A DNA stretch of 25,034 nt from JALZAA01 sp046724655 (GTDB taxonomy: Bacteria; Actinomycetota; Acidimicrobiia; IMCC26256; JACDBD01). Position 1 is the stretch's first letter, and every line of letters begins with the position of its first letter. Under the pieces are notes generated by a model. The model saw only the letters and a list, made by a program, of their open reading frames with translations. It did not search any database and had not been told where the DNA came from. A program made the translations under genes and the position numbers. Positions 9,207-16,689 of the stretch are shown here, in pieces. Location: contig JBKOWY010000098.1 of the NCBI GenBank assembly GCA_046724655.1, positions 1-25,034 of the forward strand, read 5' to 3'.

Positions 9207-9878
9207 CTACTTCTTGCGCGGGGGCGCCAGGCCGTCGACGAGCGCCTCGGCGGTGGCCCAGCCGAAGGCGATGACTGCCTCGCCCTTGTGCGGGCGCACG
9301 GTGCCGACGAGATCGGCGGCGGCCTTCCCGCCGGCCTTCACCGTGCTCGCGTGCAGCACGGCCTCGGCGGCGCCGTTCGCCTTGAGGCGGAACTTGCGGT
9401 CGTCGTAGCGGCCGTCGCAGCCGAAGCGCCGGGCGAGGCGGCGACCCCACGCCCGCTCCTCGCCGGTCGGCGAGTACTTCGGGCGGGGACACACGTCGGT
9501 GAGCGCGTTGAGCAGCGCGTATGCCGAGGGGTGGGCGAACCGCCCGGCGACCAACACGTCCTCGTCGGGGAACGAGATCGCGGCCCGCCGGTACAGCTCG
9601 CCGACGAGCTGGTCGAGGGTGATGCGGGCCTGGCGGCCCCGGCGGATGGCCCCGAGCCCCCAGAGGATGCACGGCGTGCCGCCGATGCGCTCGAGGGAGC
9701 CGAACAGGAAGCCGTGGAGCTCGTCGTCGGCGGTGGAGCGGGTCACGAGCGGGAACTGCTCGACGTGCTGGTCGAGCTGCTCGTCCTTCAGCGGCAAGCC
9801 GACCGATCCGAGGAGCTGACCGAACTCGTCGAGCTCGGCCGGCTTCAGCGAGACGGAATCCCGAGATTCAACCCGCAT
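9207..9878 (-). CDS. hypothetical protein, 223 aa
   Basis: I do not recognise this family. The product is soluble, with no signal peptide or membrane segment, and carries several conserved-looking blocks: D-E-L-H-G-F-L-F-G-S-L-E-R-I-G-G-T (about 52-68), A-L-L-N-A-L-T-D-V-C-P-R-P (about 120-132), a basic W-G-R-R-L-A-R-R-F-G stretch, and a basic P-P-R-K-K C-terminus. Its codon use matches its neighbours. It is convergent with the DUF255 gene (stops 6 bp apart) and lies downstream of the KSI-like gene on the same strand with a 123-bp gap. A 16-bp palindrome lies about 46 bp upstream of the start and might be an operator. Confidence 0.75.
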   Translation of the reverse strand: MRVESRDSVSLKPAELDEFGQLLGSVGLPLKDEQLDQHVEQFPLVTRSTADDELHGFLFGSLERIGGTPCILWGLGAIRRGRQARITLDQLVGELYRRAAISFPDEDVLVAGRFAHPSAYALLNALTDVCPRPKYSPTGEERAWGRRLARRFGCDGRYDDRKFRLKANGAAEAVLHASTVKAGGKAAADLVGTVRPHKGEAVIAFGWATAEALVDGLAPPRKK

Positions 9879-9923
9879 GGTCGGAACATTCTTGCCTAAC
9901 GGCGCGCCGCCCGACCAGTCGAG

Positions 9924-9939
9924 TTGACCATCCGGTCAA
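9924..9939. promoter_or_regulatory. candidate operator palindrome upstream of the 223-aa gene
   Basis: TTGACCATCCGGTCAA is a perfect 6-bp inverted repeat (TTGACC/GGTCAA) with a 4-bp centre, in the gap between the KSI-like gene and the 223-aa gene. Its size and symmetry are typical of TetR/GntR-type operators. The half-site also resembles a -35 hexamer, but I see no matching -10. No regulator gene is nearby. Confidence 0.35.
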
Positions 9940-10001
9940 GGCCCAGGTCAGGCGAGCACTACGCCGTAGGGGGCCGGAGGCCGGCTCGGATTCCGGCGCC
10001 G

Positions 10002-10382
10002 TCAGGTCGCCAGGGTCGCCCGGCTCATGTCCCAGTACGCCTTCATCAGCGTGACCTTGCCGTCGTCGTCGACCTCGAAGATGTCGACGGCGTCGAGCAC
10101 GATCCCGCTGTCGCCGCTCCCGGCGTGAATGCCGAACACCATGGCCGCCTCGTTGCCGCAGACTACGACGTCCTTCACGTTGAACGTGATCTTCTCGGTC
10201 AACTGGTGCACCGTGTCCCAGAACGCACCGCGTGCCTCGCGACCGGCATGCGCCGGCGTTCCGACCGGGTCGATGATCACGCCGTCATCGGCGAAGACGT
10301 CGAGGAACGCGTCCCGGTCGTTGTCGCGGTACGCGGCGGCGTACGCGTCGATCGCCGCACGGACCTGCTCGGGACTCGGCAT
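10002..10382 (-). CDS. ketosteroid-isomerase-like protein (SnoaL/NTF2-like fold)
   Basis: A 126-aa cone-fold protein. Compared from memory with Pseudomonas putida delta-5-3-ketosteroid isomerase, the catalytic positions are all kept: Y14 (for Tyr16), D38 in I-D-P-V-G (for Asp40) and D100 in L-D-A-V-D-I-F (for Asp103), with D97 matching Asp100. The C-terminal D-D-D-G-K-V-T-L-M-K-A-Y-W also matches the tail of that enzyme. This makes proton transfer on a steroid-like or polyketide ketone plausible. Many SnoaL-like proteins have other or no known activity, so the substrate is open. The ATG at 10382 is preceded on its strand by AAAAGGAGC, a good ribosome-binding site. It is divergent from the NADH dehydrogenase gene. 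Confidence 0.85.
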   Translation of the reverse strand: MPSPEQVRAAIDAYAAAYRDNDRDAFLDVFADDGVIIDPVGTPAHAGREARGAFWDTVHQLTEKITFNVKDVVVCGNEAAMVFGIHAGSGDSGIVLDAVDIFEVDDDGKVTLMKAYWDMSRATLAT

Positions 10383-10408
10383 CGGGCTCCTTTTCTCGCT
10401 TGCGATTG

Positions 10409-10426
10409 ACCAGCTGAAGGGCTGGT
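10409..10426. promoter_or_regulatory. inverted repeat in the divergent KSI-like/NADH dehydrogenase promoter region
   Basis: ACCAGC (10409-10414) and GCTGGT (10421-10426) form perfect arms with a 6-bp centre in the 59-bp gap between two divergent starts. TTGACC at 10406-10411 resembles a -35 hexamer for the plus-strand gene, but the spacing to TAAAAC (10426-10431) is too short for a standard promoter. It is a candidate operator only. Confidence 0.3.
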
Positions 10427-10441
10427 AAAACGCTTCACAAT

Positions 10442-11764
10442 ATGCGGGTTCTCGTGTGCGGGGGCGGGTTCGTCGGCGTTTACGCCGCCCTCCATCTCGA
10501 GCGACACCTCCGCGGCCCGGACCACGAGATCGTGCTCGTGAACGCGGAGAACTACCTGCAGTACCAGCCGTTCCTGCCTGAGGCGGCGTCGGGCACGATC
10601 GAGCCCCGGCACGTCCTCGTCGCGTTGCGTCAGGTGCTGCGCCGCACCCGGCTCGTGGTCGGCGAGGCCGAGATCGTCGACCACGCCGCGCGCCGCGCTC
10701 ACGTACGCACCCTCGACGGCGCATCGCTCGACCTGCCGTACGACGAAGTGGTCCTGGCCCCGGGGTCGGTGAGTCGCGTCCTGCCTGTCCCTGGCCTCGC
10801 CGATCGGGCCGTCGGCTTCAAGACGATCGAAGAGGCGATCCACCTCCGTAACGACGTCTTGGCGCGCCTCGAGGCCGCGGCCGAGACCGCCGATCCCGAC
10901 CGTCGACGCGCCTTGCTCACGTTCCTCTTCGTGGGCGGCGGCTACGCCGGCGTGGAGGCGCTCGCCGAGCTCGAGGACCTCTGCCACGACGCGCTCAAGC
11001 GCTACCCGGAGCTCGCGAACGAGCGCACCCGGTGGGTCCTGGTCGAGGCGACCGGGCGCATCCTGCCCGAGACCGACGCCCGTCTCGCCGAGTACGCCCT
11101 GCGGCGCCTGGCGCGACGCGGGATCGAGATCCATCTCGAGACGCGCCTCGAGTCGGCCGAGGGCGGGATGATGCGCCTGTCGAACGGGGACACGTTCCCA
11201 GCCGCGACGCTCGTGTGGACGACCGGGGTGCGTCCCGACCCGCTTGCGGCGCGTTCGGGCTTCCCGGTCGACGAGCGCGGCCGGGTCACGTGCGACGAGT
11301 TCCTGCGCGTCTGCGACGCCGACCGCAGGGTCGTGCCCGGGGCGTGGGCGGCCGGTGATGCGGCGGCCGTGCCCGACCTCGCCACCGGCGGGCTGAGCCC
11401 GCCCACCGCGCAGCACGCGCTCCGACAAGCGAAGCGACTCGCTCGCAATCTCGAGGCGTCGAACCGGGGGCGTCGGCTGCGTCCGTTCAAGTACCGCAAC
11501 CGGGGCCAGCTCGTGTCGCTTGGTCGTTATCGAGGGGTCGCCCAGCTCCCGGGACGCATCCGCCTGCGCGGCTTCCCCGCCTGGTGGCTGCACCGGTCGT
11601 ACCACGTGGCGAAGATGCCGACGTTCAACCGCAAGGTCCGCATCAGCCTCGACTGGACGGTCGCGCTCTTCTTTCCGCGTGACATCGTTGCGCTGGGATC
11701 GCTCCAACGCCCGCGTGACGCCTTCTTGCGCGCCGTCGCCGAGGAGGAGCGCCGCGCCGGCTGA
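10442..11764 (+). CDS. type II NADH dehydrogenase (NDH-2-like FAD oxidoreductase)
   Basis: A 440-aa two-dinucleotide-binding-domain flavoprotein. The FAD site is G-G-G-F-V-G near residues 7-12, and the second nucleotide-binding site is F-V-G-G-G-Y-A-G-V-E-A-L (about 160-171). W-T-T-G-V-R-P (about 260) and the FAD motif W-A-A-G-D-A-A-A-V-P-D (about 303-313) follow. The N-terminal Y-L-Q-Y-Q-P-F-L-P-E-A-A-S-G segment and the amphipathic, aromatic and basic C-terminus fit monotopic NDH-2 enzymes that pass electrons from NADH to quinone at the inner membrane without pumping protons. No Shine-Dalgarno sequence is evident before the ATG, so it may be leaderless. Sulfide:quinone reductase-like relatives share the fold, but the redox cysteines typical of that group are not obvious. 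Confidence 0.88.
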   Translation: MRVLVCGGGFVGVYAALHLERHLRGPDHEIVLVNAENYLQYQPFLPEAASGTIEPRHVLVALRQVLRRTRLVVGEAEIVDHAARRAHVRTLDGASLDLPYDEVVLAPGSVSRVLPVPGLADRAVGFKTIEEAIHLRNDVLARLEAAAETADPDRRRALLTFLFVGGGYAGVEALAELEDLCHDALKRYPELANERTRWVLVEATGRILPETDARLAEYALRRLARRGIEIHLETRLESAEGGMMRLSNGDTFPAATLVWTTGVRPDPLAARSGFPVDERGRVTCDEFLRVCDADRRVVPGAWAAGDAAAVPDLATGGLSPPTAQHALRQAKRLARNLEASNRGRRLRPFKYRNRGQLVSLGRYRGVAQLPGRIRLRGFPAWWLHRSYHVAKMPTFNRKVRISLDWTVALFFPRDIVALGSLQRPRDAFLRAVAEEERRAG

Positions 11765-11775
11765 CTAGCCCCGCG

Positions 11776-12591
11776 TCACTCCACCGTCAGGCCGTCGAGC
11801 CTCGGATCGGGCGGCGGGAACTGCGGGTCGAGACGCCGAAAGACATCGAGCAACAGTCTCCCCACGGCGACGTCGCGTACCCATTTGCGGTCGCTGGGCA
11901 CGATCCACCATGGCGCGTTCTCCGTCGAGGTCTCGGTGATCGCGTCCTCATAGGCCGATTGGTAGGTGTCCCATTGCTTGCGGGTGTCGAGGTCTTCCGG
12001 CCTGAACTTCCAGCGCTTGGTCGGGTCATCGAGTCGAGCTTGCAACCGCTTGCGCTGCTCTTCGGACGAGATGTGCAGGAACACCTTGAGCAGCGTCGTG
12101 CCTTCGTCGGTCAGTATGTGCTCGAATTCGTTCACGTGTCGGTACCGGCGGCGGCAACGTGCCTCGTCGATGAAGCCGAGAACGGGCGCGGTCACCACGT
12201 CTTCGTAGTGAGAGCGATTGAAGACGCCGAGCTGGCCCCGCTTCGGACAGGCGAGGTGCACTCGCCACAAGTAGTCGTGCGCGAGCTCCGTCGTCGTGGG
12301 CGGCTTGAACCCGGTCACGGAGCAGCCCTGCGGGTTCAGGCCGCGCAGCACGCGGCGAATCACACCGTCCTTGCCGGCGGTATCCATCCCCTGGAGCACG
12401 AGCAGGACGCTGCGCTCGTCTTCGGCCCAGAGCCGCTCGTGTAGGTCCTGGAGCTCGTCGAGGAGCACGGCGCGCTCTTTCTGTGCCGCTTGTTTGTCGG
12501 CGATCCCGAGTCGGTCTGCAGTGCTCCGGTGCGCGAGGTTCGCTGGTCGGCCCGGTGCCACACGCAGGTCGGACATCAGGTCGGGTGGCAT
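11776..12591 (-). CDS. polyphosphate kinase 2 family protein (polyphosphate:nucleotide phosphotransferase)
   Basis: A 271-aa P-loop kinase of the PPK2 family. The Walker A G-M-D-T-A-G-K-D is at residues 68-75, followed by G-V-I-R-R-V-L-R-G-L-N-P-Q-G. The Walker B/catalytic segment F-N-R-S-H-Y-E-D-V lies at about 124-132, and the basic lid region R-W-K-F-R-P-E-D-L-D at about 192-201. These enzymes transfer phosphate between polyphosphate and nucleoside mono- or diphosphates. The single-domain length fits one-domain PPK2 enzymes, but the substrate class cannot be assigned by eye. The start may be the ATG at 12591 or the one at 12576; neither has a strong ribosome-binding site. It lies 12 bp downstream of the EEP gene and is probably co-transcribed with it. 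Confidence 0.92.
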   Translation of the reverse strand: MPPDLMSDLRVAPGRPANLAHRSTADRLGIADKQAAQKERAVLLDELQDLHERLWAEDERSVLLVLQGMDTAGKDGVIRRVLRGLNPQGCSVTGFKPPTTTELAHDYLWRVHLACPKRGQLGVFNRSHYEDVVTAPVLGFIDEARCRRRYRHVNEFEHILTDEGTTLLKVFLHISSEEQRKRLQARLDDPTKRWKFRPEDLDTRKQWDTYQSAYEDAITETSTENAPWWIVPSDRKWVRDVAVGRLLLDVFRRLDPQFPPPDPRLDGLTVE

Positions 12592-12603
12592 CGCGACACC
12601 GCT

Positions 12604-13416
12604 TCAGTAGCGCAACTCGGCGACGACGGCGTAATGGTCGGAAGGGTAGATGCCGTCGACGGAGTCGACCGCTGCTACGCGGGCGCCGACGACGTGCCCG
12701 GCGCCGCGCGCCTTGCGCCAACCGACGAGCACGTAATCGATGCGGCGGTCCGCCTCGAGGTCCCGGGCCGCGAAGGGATTGTCGTTCGACCACGTGTACC
12801 CGGGCCCGTCGCCGCCGACGTCCCAGGCGTCGATGAAGACCAGGCGGGGCACGGGCACGGCGCCGCGACCGGTCAGCATCCTGATCTCGTCAGAGTCGGG
12901 CTCGGCGTTGAAGTCTCCACAGAGGATGGGCGGAAAGCTACGCCCTTCGGACTCGGCCACGAACTCCGCCAGCGCGCGCACCTGCGCCTGGCGCACGTGG
13001 CTCTCGTCGTACCGCCAGTTCAGATGGGTCGTGTAGACCTCGAACCGCCCTCTCGGGCCGTCGACCTCGGCCTTGAGCGCGACCCGGAACTCCTGCGTCT
13101 CTGGCGTCGACGGCAGCTCACGTGTCGCGCTCGCTGTGATGGGCCAGCGGGAGAGGACTGCGTTCCCGAACATCGCTTCGCCGCCGTCGAACCCCGGCGC
13201 GAACACGTGGTGATATCCGAGTGCGACCGCCAGCGCCGCCGGCTGCCCGACCCCGTCGCGCCCGTCCCACACCTCCTGGAGGGCGATCACGTCGGCGTCG
13301 ATGCGACGAAGGGTCTCGGCGATCGCGGGCTGCCGCTCCGCCCAGGGACCGAATCGCCACCACACGTTCCACGTCGCGACGCGCAGCCGCGTGTCGATGA
13401 GATCGAGTGGCTCCAT
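12604..13416 (-). CDS. endonuclease/exonuclease/phosphatase (EEP) family protein
   Basis: A 270-aa EEP-fold metal-dependent hydrolase with the full set of catalytic motifs: T-W-N-V (N17), A-L-Q-E-V (E48), T-T-H-L-N-W (H131), G-D-F-N (167-170), R-R-I-D-Y-V and the terminal Y-P-S-D-H-Y (D260, H261). The family includes nucleases, inositol-phosphate phosphatases and sphingomyelinases; this member is closest in layout to small bacterial EEP proteins of unknown substrate. There is no signal peptide, so it is probably cytosolic. The chosen start (ATG at 13416) begins just before the first core motif. The frame stays open further upstream, but that part covers the hairpin element and the divergent gene and is not credible. 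It probably forms a two-gene operon with PPK2. Confidence 0.88.
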   Translation of the reverse strand: MEPLDLIDTRLRVATWNVWWRFGPWAERQPAIAETLRRIDADVIALQEVWDGRDGVGQPAALAVALGYHHVFAPGFDGGEAMFGNAVLSRWPITASATRELPSTPETQEFRVALKAEVDGPRGRFEVYTTHLNWRYDESHVRQAQVRALAEFVAESEGRSFPPILCGDFNAEPDSDEIRMLTGRGAVPVPRLVFIDAWDVGGDGPGYTWSNDNPFAARDLEADRRIDYVLVGWRKARGAGHVVGARVAAVDSVDGIYPSDHYAVVAELRY

Positions 13417-13438
13417 AAGCGCGGGCCCATGGCTACCA

Positions 13439-13483
13439 CGGTGCGTATCTGAGCCGCGCCAGGCGCGGTTGAGATACGCATCG
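13439..13483. repeat. 45-nt hairpin element, copy A
   Basis: Outer arms begin CGGTGCG (13439-13445) and end CGCATCG (13477-13483). The 39-nt core has TGCGTATCT pairing with AGATACGCA, one G-G mismatch, an A-T and a G-T pair, then CCGCGC pairing with GCGCGG around the loop CAG. It sits in the gap between the divergent EEP and acyl-CoA dehydrogenase genes, so it cannot simply be a terminator for a gene reading into it. It ends 61 nt before the dehydrogenase ATG. It shares length and ends with 3381-3425 and 15286-15330. Confidence 0.8.
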
Positions 13484-13544
13484 GTGTCGGGGGTCGTAGG
13501 CTGGCGCTCGAGAGCACCGATCACCCGCAGCCCGGGAGCATCCG

Positions 13545-15275
13545 ATGATCGACTACGGCACGTTCGAGGCGGCGATCGGCCAGAACTGGTACGAGCTCGA
13601 CCCCGACCTCCAGGCTCGGGTCCGGCGCGACTGCCCGCCCGAGGACCTCGAGTGGGCCGACGCCAAGCTGCGCGAGTTCGGCGGCCTCGTGGGTGAGCAG
13701 GTGGCGCCGAACTCCGAGATCGTCGACGCCCATCCACCCGAGCTCGTCCGCTACGACCGGTGGGCCAACGAGGTCAACGAGATCGTCCATCACCCCGTCG
13801 CGCTGGAATCGAAGCGAGCTCTGTGGGCGAGCGGCTACGTCGGCGGCTTCCCGCGCGACGAGGCCGAGCGGGGCCGGGCCGTTCCGGGCGTCGTGCTCGC
13901 CGCCGCCAACTACCTCCTCTCACAAGCTGACACCGGCCTCGTGTGCAGCCTGGGCATGACGAGCGGCGTCGCCGGGCTCGTCGCCGCCTATGCGCCGCCC
14001 GATGTGCGCGACGCGCTGCTCCCGGGGTTGCGAAACGATGACTTCGACCACGGCATCGACGGCTCGATGTTCCTGACGGAGCGCGACGGCGGCTCCGACC
14101 TCGGCCGGACCGTGCACTGCAGCGCCCGCGATATCGGTGACGGCCGCGTGCTCATCAACGGCGAGAAGTGGTTCTGCTCCAACATCGACGGGGCCGCCAT
14201 CGTGATGCTCGCCCGACCCGAGGGCGCGCCCGACGGTCCCGCCGGCCTCGGCCTGTACCTCGTTCCCAAGTACCGCGAGGACGGCTCCCGCAACGGCATC
14301 TCGATGCGCAGGCTCAAGCCCAAGCTGGGCACCAAGAGCGTCCCCACCGGCGAGGTGGAGTTCCACGACGCGCTCGGTTACGCGCTGCGCGCTGCACCCG
14401 CCGGCGATGGTGGCAGCTCCGACTCGGATGCGGGCGGGCTCGGCCGCATGATGGAGATGGTCAACGGCTCGCGCTTCGGCGTCGCGATCATGGGCCTCGG
14501 CATCGCCAGGCGTTCGTTCCTCGAAGCCACGATCTGGGCTCACCATCGTCGGGCGAAGGGCCGGGCGCTCGTCGACCTGCCGCTGATCCGCGAGCAGCTC
14601 GTCGACCTGCTCGTCGAGCTCGAGGCCGCGTTCGCGCTCGGCTTCGAGTGCGCGGCCGCGGCCCGCGCGGCGAACGGTGGCCGGCTCCGACGCATCCTCG
14701 TCCCGGCGGCGAAGGTGCGCCTGTGCCGTTTCGGCGTCGAGGCTGCGAGCCAAGCTGTCGAGATCCACGGTGGCAACGGCTACTGCGAGGACTGGCCGCT
14801 CACTCGTCAGCTGCGCGACGCGCAGTGCCATCCGATCTGGGAGGGCACCGAGCAGATCTGCCAGCTCGACGTGCTCCGGGCGATCCGGCGCGACAACGCG
14901 CACGAGGCCGCGCTTTCCCGCATCGATCGGGCGCTCGACGCACCCGTCCCCGACTACTTGGCCGAGGCGGTCAAGGCGGTTGCCGCGGCGCGCAACGAGC
15001 TCGAGCGGCGCGTCGAGGAGCTGCCGCTGCGCGACGCCGACCTCGCCGAAGCCCGAGCGGCGCGGATCACCGACTCCCTGGTGCGCACGGTTGCGGCCGC
15101 GCTGCTGCTGGAGCAGGCGGACGATCCGCACAAGGCGCTGGTCAGCCTGCGCTACGCGCGCCGGAACCTGTCGCCGGGAACCGCCTGGGAAGACCGCATC
15201 GCGGCGACGGCCGGTCGCGAGCTCCTCGCTTTCGACGACCTCGACCACGTCACCGCCGAGAAAGCCGCCGCCTGA
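13545..15275 (+). CDS. acyl-CoA dehydrogenase, AidB-like subgroup
   Basis: A 576-aa flavoprotein, much longer than standard 380-aa acyl-CoA dehydrogenases. The FAD-binding motif F-L-T-E-R-D-G-G-S-D is at residues 176-185, followed by G-E-K-W-F-C-S-N at about 207-214. L-K-P-K-L-G-T-K-S-V-P-T-G-E-V-E-F, the helix with E-I-H-G-G-N-G-Y-C-E-D and W-E-G-T-E-Q-I-C-Q-L-D-V-L-R come later. The C-terminal extra 110 residues are helical. M-F-L-T-E-x-x-G-G-S-D and the extra helical domain are features of the AidB branch. AidB itself is linked to alkylation response in E. coli, but most actinobacterial members are probably lipid-type dehydrogenases of unknown substrate. The ATG start fits the motif spacing. 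The gene is preceded and followed by 45-nt hairpin elements. Confidence 0.88.
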   Translation: MIDYGTFEAAIGQNWYELDPDLQARVRRDCPPEDLEWADAKLREFGGLVGEQVAPNSEIVDAHPPELVRYDRWANEVNEIVHHPVALESKRALWASGYVGGFPRDEAERGRAVPGVVLAAANYLLSQADTGLVCSLGMTSGVAGLVAAYAPPDVRDALLPGLRNDDFDHGIDGSMFLTERDGGSDLGRTVHCSARDIGDGRVLINGEKWFCSNIDGAAIVMLARPEGAPDGPAGLGLYLVPKYREDGSRNGISMRRLKPKLGTKSVPTGEVEFHDALGYALRAAPAGDGGSSDSDAGGLGRMMEMVNGSRFGVAIMGLGIARRSFLEATIWAHHRRAKGRALVDLPLIREQLVDLLVELEAAFALGFECAAAARAANGGRLRRILVPAAKVRLCRFGVEAASQAVEIHGGNGYCEDWPLTRQLRDAQCHPIWEGTEQICQLDVLRAIRRDNAHEAALSRIDRALDAPVPDYLAEAVKAVAAARNELERRVEELPLRDADLAEARAARITDSLVRTVAAALLLEQADDPHKALVSLRYARRNLSPGTAWEDRIAATAGRELLAFDDLDHVTAEKAAA

Positions 15276-15285
15276 CCGACGTCCG

Positions 15286-15330
15286 TGGTGCGCTCCTCAA
15301 CTTCGCATAGCGAAGTCGAGGAGCGCATCG
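15286..15330. repeat. 45-nt hairpin element, copy B
   Basis: TGCGCTCCTC pairs perfectly with GAGGAGCGCA; after one A-C mismatch, ACTTCGC pairs perfectly with GCGAAGT around the loop ATA. This gives 17 Watson-Crick pairs in a 39-nt core (15289-15327), plus three outer pairs, two of them G-T. It lies 10 bp after the acyl-CoA dehydrogenase stop and 28 bp before the SDR pseudogene start. It shares exact length and ends with copies A and C. Confidence 0.8.
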
Positions 15331-15358
15331 ATGAGGGCAGGGCAAGGAGGTGATCGAC

Positions 15359-16019
15359 GTGGACACGACGTACCCGATCTCGGGCGCGATCGGGGTCGTG
15401 ACCGGCGCGTCGTCCGGACTCGGCCGGCGCATCGCCCTCGACCTGGCGGCCAATGGCGCCGTGGTCACCGGGATCGCCCGCCGGGAGGAGCCGCTCCGGG
15501 CGCTCGCTGCCAAGATGCAGCGTTTGACGCCCGCGTCCGGATACGTCGTGTGCGACGTGAGCGACACCGATCGCTTCGCCGGTGTGCTCGCCGACATCGA
15601 GACGCGCCATGGCCGTATCGACCTGCTGATCAACGACGCCGGCATCGGCGAGCCCGCCGAAGACGGCATCGCCAAGTACCGGACCGTCATGGAAACGAAC
15701 TTCTTCGCCAAGGCCGCGTTGAGCGCGTTCACCGAGAGCCTGTCCTACGAGGTCGACGAGCGCGGCGTCCACCTGCACGTCCTCTACCCCGGGTTCGTCC
15801 CCACGCCCGATGACCGAGGGCGCCGACCCCGACAAGGTCCCGAAGTTCGTGCGCCGCACCGAGGAGCAGGTGTCACAGACCGTGCTGCGCGGCCTCGGCC
15901 GGTCACGGGTCGAGATCGACGCGACACGTATCGCTCGGCTCGCGCCGGTTGCGCGTGCTCTCCTCCCGGGCGCCTACCGCCGAGGGGTGCAGTCGTTCAG
16001 CCCCGACGCACCTCAGTAG
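15359..16019 (+). pseudogene. SDR-family oxidoreductase, disrupted by internal deletion and frameshift
   Basis: The N-terminal half is a good SDR: G-A-S-S-G-L-G (cofactor loop), C-D-V-S-D and I-N-D-A-G. Then M-E-T-N-F-F-A runs straight into K-A-A-L-S-A-F-T-E-S-L-S. In intact relatives these are separated by the strand carrying the catalytic Ser and by Tyr-x-x-x-Lys; here about 45 residues are missing in frame, including Ser and Tyr, leaving only the Lys. A second lesion follows V-L-Y-P-G-F-V-P-T-P: the sensible continuation M-T-E-G-A-D-P-D-K-V (from 15810) is in the next frame, consistent with one extra base near 15805-15810. The start is GTG at 15359, 8 nt after the strong site AAGGAGG. The 3' end overlaps the convergent cupredoxin gene by 7 bp. 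Confidence 0.85.
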
Positions 16020-16570
16020 CCGTAGCCACCACCGCCGCCGCCCGAGCTGGTGGACGGCGTCGTGGTGGCCGGCGCGGCCCCCGTCGTGGCGGTTGCTGCC
16101 GCCGCGCCACCACCGGTGGACAGCGATTCACCCTTCTTGGAGAAAAAGGCACCCTGCATCCCCTGGTTCGAGGCCCCCGGCGCCGATGTGGTCGGTCCGT
16201 GGAAGCGGCAGTAGAAGGGCAGCGCCCCGTCAGTCGGGAGCGTGACCTCGACGGTGGCCTTCTGGTCCGGATCGAGCGTCTGGTCGATTCCTAGGCTCGG
16301 GATCGTGAACGTGTGTTGGGTGTTGCCCTCGTTCTCGAGCTTGACGGTGACCTTGGAGCCGAGCTTGGCCTTGTCGAAGGTGGGCTTGAAGTAGAAGTCG
16401 TCGGCCTCGACGGTGATCTTGCCCTTCTTCACCGTCTTCTCGCCCTTGTTGTTCACCTTGCCCTCGAGCGTCACGGGGGGTTTCTTCGCGGGCACGGTGG
16501 CGAGCGCGGAGCCGCCGGCGAGGGCGGTGGCGGCGATCGCCGCCCCGATCAGGGCGAAGAGCTTGCGCAT
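16013..16570 (-). CDS. secreted cupredoxin (plastocyanin-like copper protein)
   Basis: A 185-aa protein with a clear signal peptide: M-R-K-L at the start, a hydrophobic Ala-rich core and cleavage probably after the A-L-A at about 22-24. The mature part has a lysine-rich linker and then a cupredoxin domain. Likely type 1 copper ligands are the His in Q-H-T-F-T-I-P, Cys and His in F-Y-C-R-F-H, and a Met in N-Q-G-M-Q-G. This is the usual His-Cys-His-Met set. The C-terminus is an Ala/Thr/Ser-rich tail ending in G-G-G-G-G-G-Y-G-Y, low in complexity and possibly surface-exposed. The role is probably extracytoplasmic electron transfer or copper binding. The ATG at 16570 has GGGAGG upstream on its strand, which decides it over the longer upstream frame. 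Confidence 0.87.
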   Translation of the reverse strand: MRKLFALIGAAIAATALAGGSALATVPAKKPPVTLEGKVNNKGEKTVKKGKITVEADDFYFKPTFDKAKLGSKVTVKLENEGNTQHTFTIPSLGIDQTLDPDQKATVEVTLPTDGALPFYCRFHGPTTSAPGASNQGMQGAFFSKKGESLSTGGGAAAATATTGAAPATTTPSTSSGGGGGGYGY

Positions 16571-16689
16571 GGGGCCTCCCGTCTCGTCTCGCTTCCATGT
16601 CATACGACCCGCCGGCCGGGATGGATTGCCGCCAGCACAACAACAGCCGACCCGTAGCATCGGGCACTCCGACCCGAAAGGGCAGACGA

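Noticed and set aside
9973..9997. GCCGGA/TCCGGC inverted repeat considered as terminator for the KSI-like gene
   Set aside because: Only six pairs with a 13-base loop and no T-tract in GC-rich DNA; expected by chance.
10277..11707. 476-codon minus-strand frame opposite the NADH dehydrogenase gene
   Set aside because: Antisense shadow with no motif; the plus strand has both nucleotide-binding motifs.
12490..13452. 320-codon plus-strand frame opposite the EEP gene
   Set aside because: No domain visible; the minus-strand protein has all EEP catalytic motifs.
13920..15248. 442-codon minus-strand frame opposite the acyl-CoA dehydrogenase gene
   Set aside because: Antisense shadow; the plus strand carries the family's FAD-binding and C-terminal motifs.
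15359..16294. Reading the SDR at 15359 as a full protein continuing past 15810 in one frame
   Set aside because: After V-P-T-P the in-frame translation turns into low-complexity Arg/Pro/Gly sequence, while the next frame carries a sensible C-terminus ending at a stop at 16017-16019.
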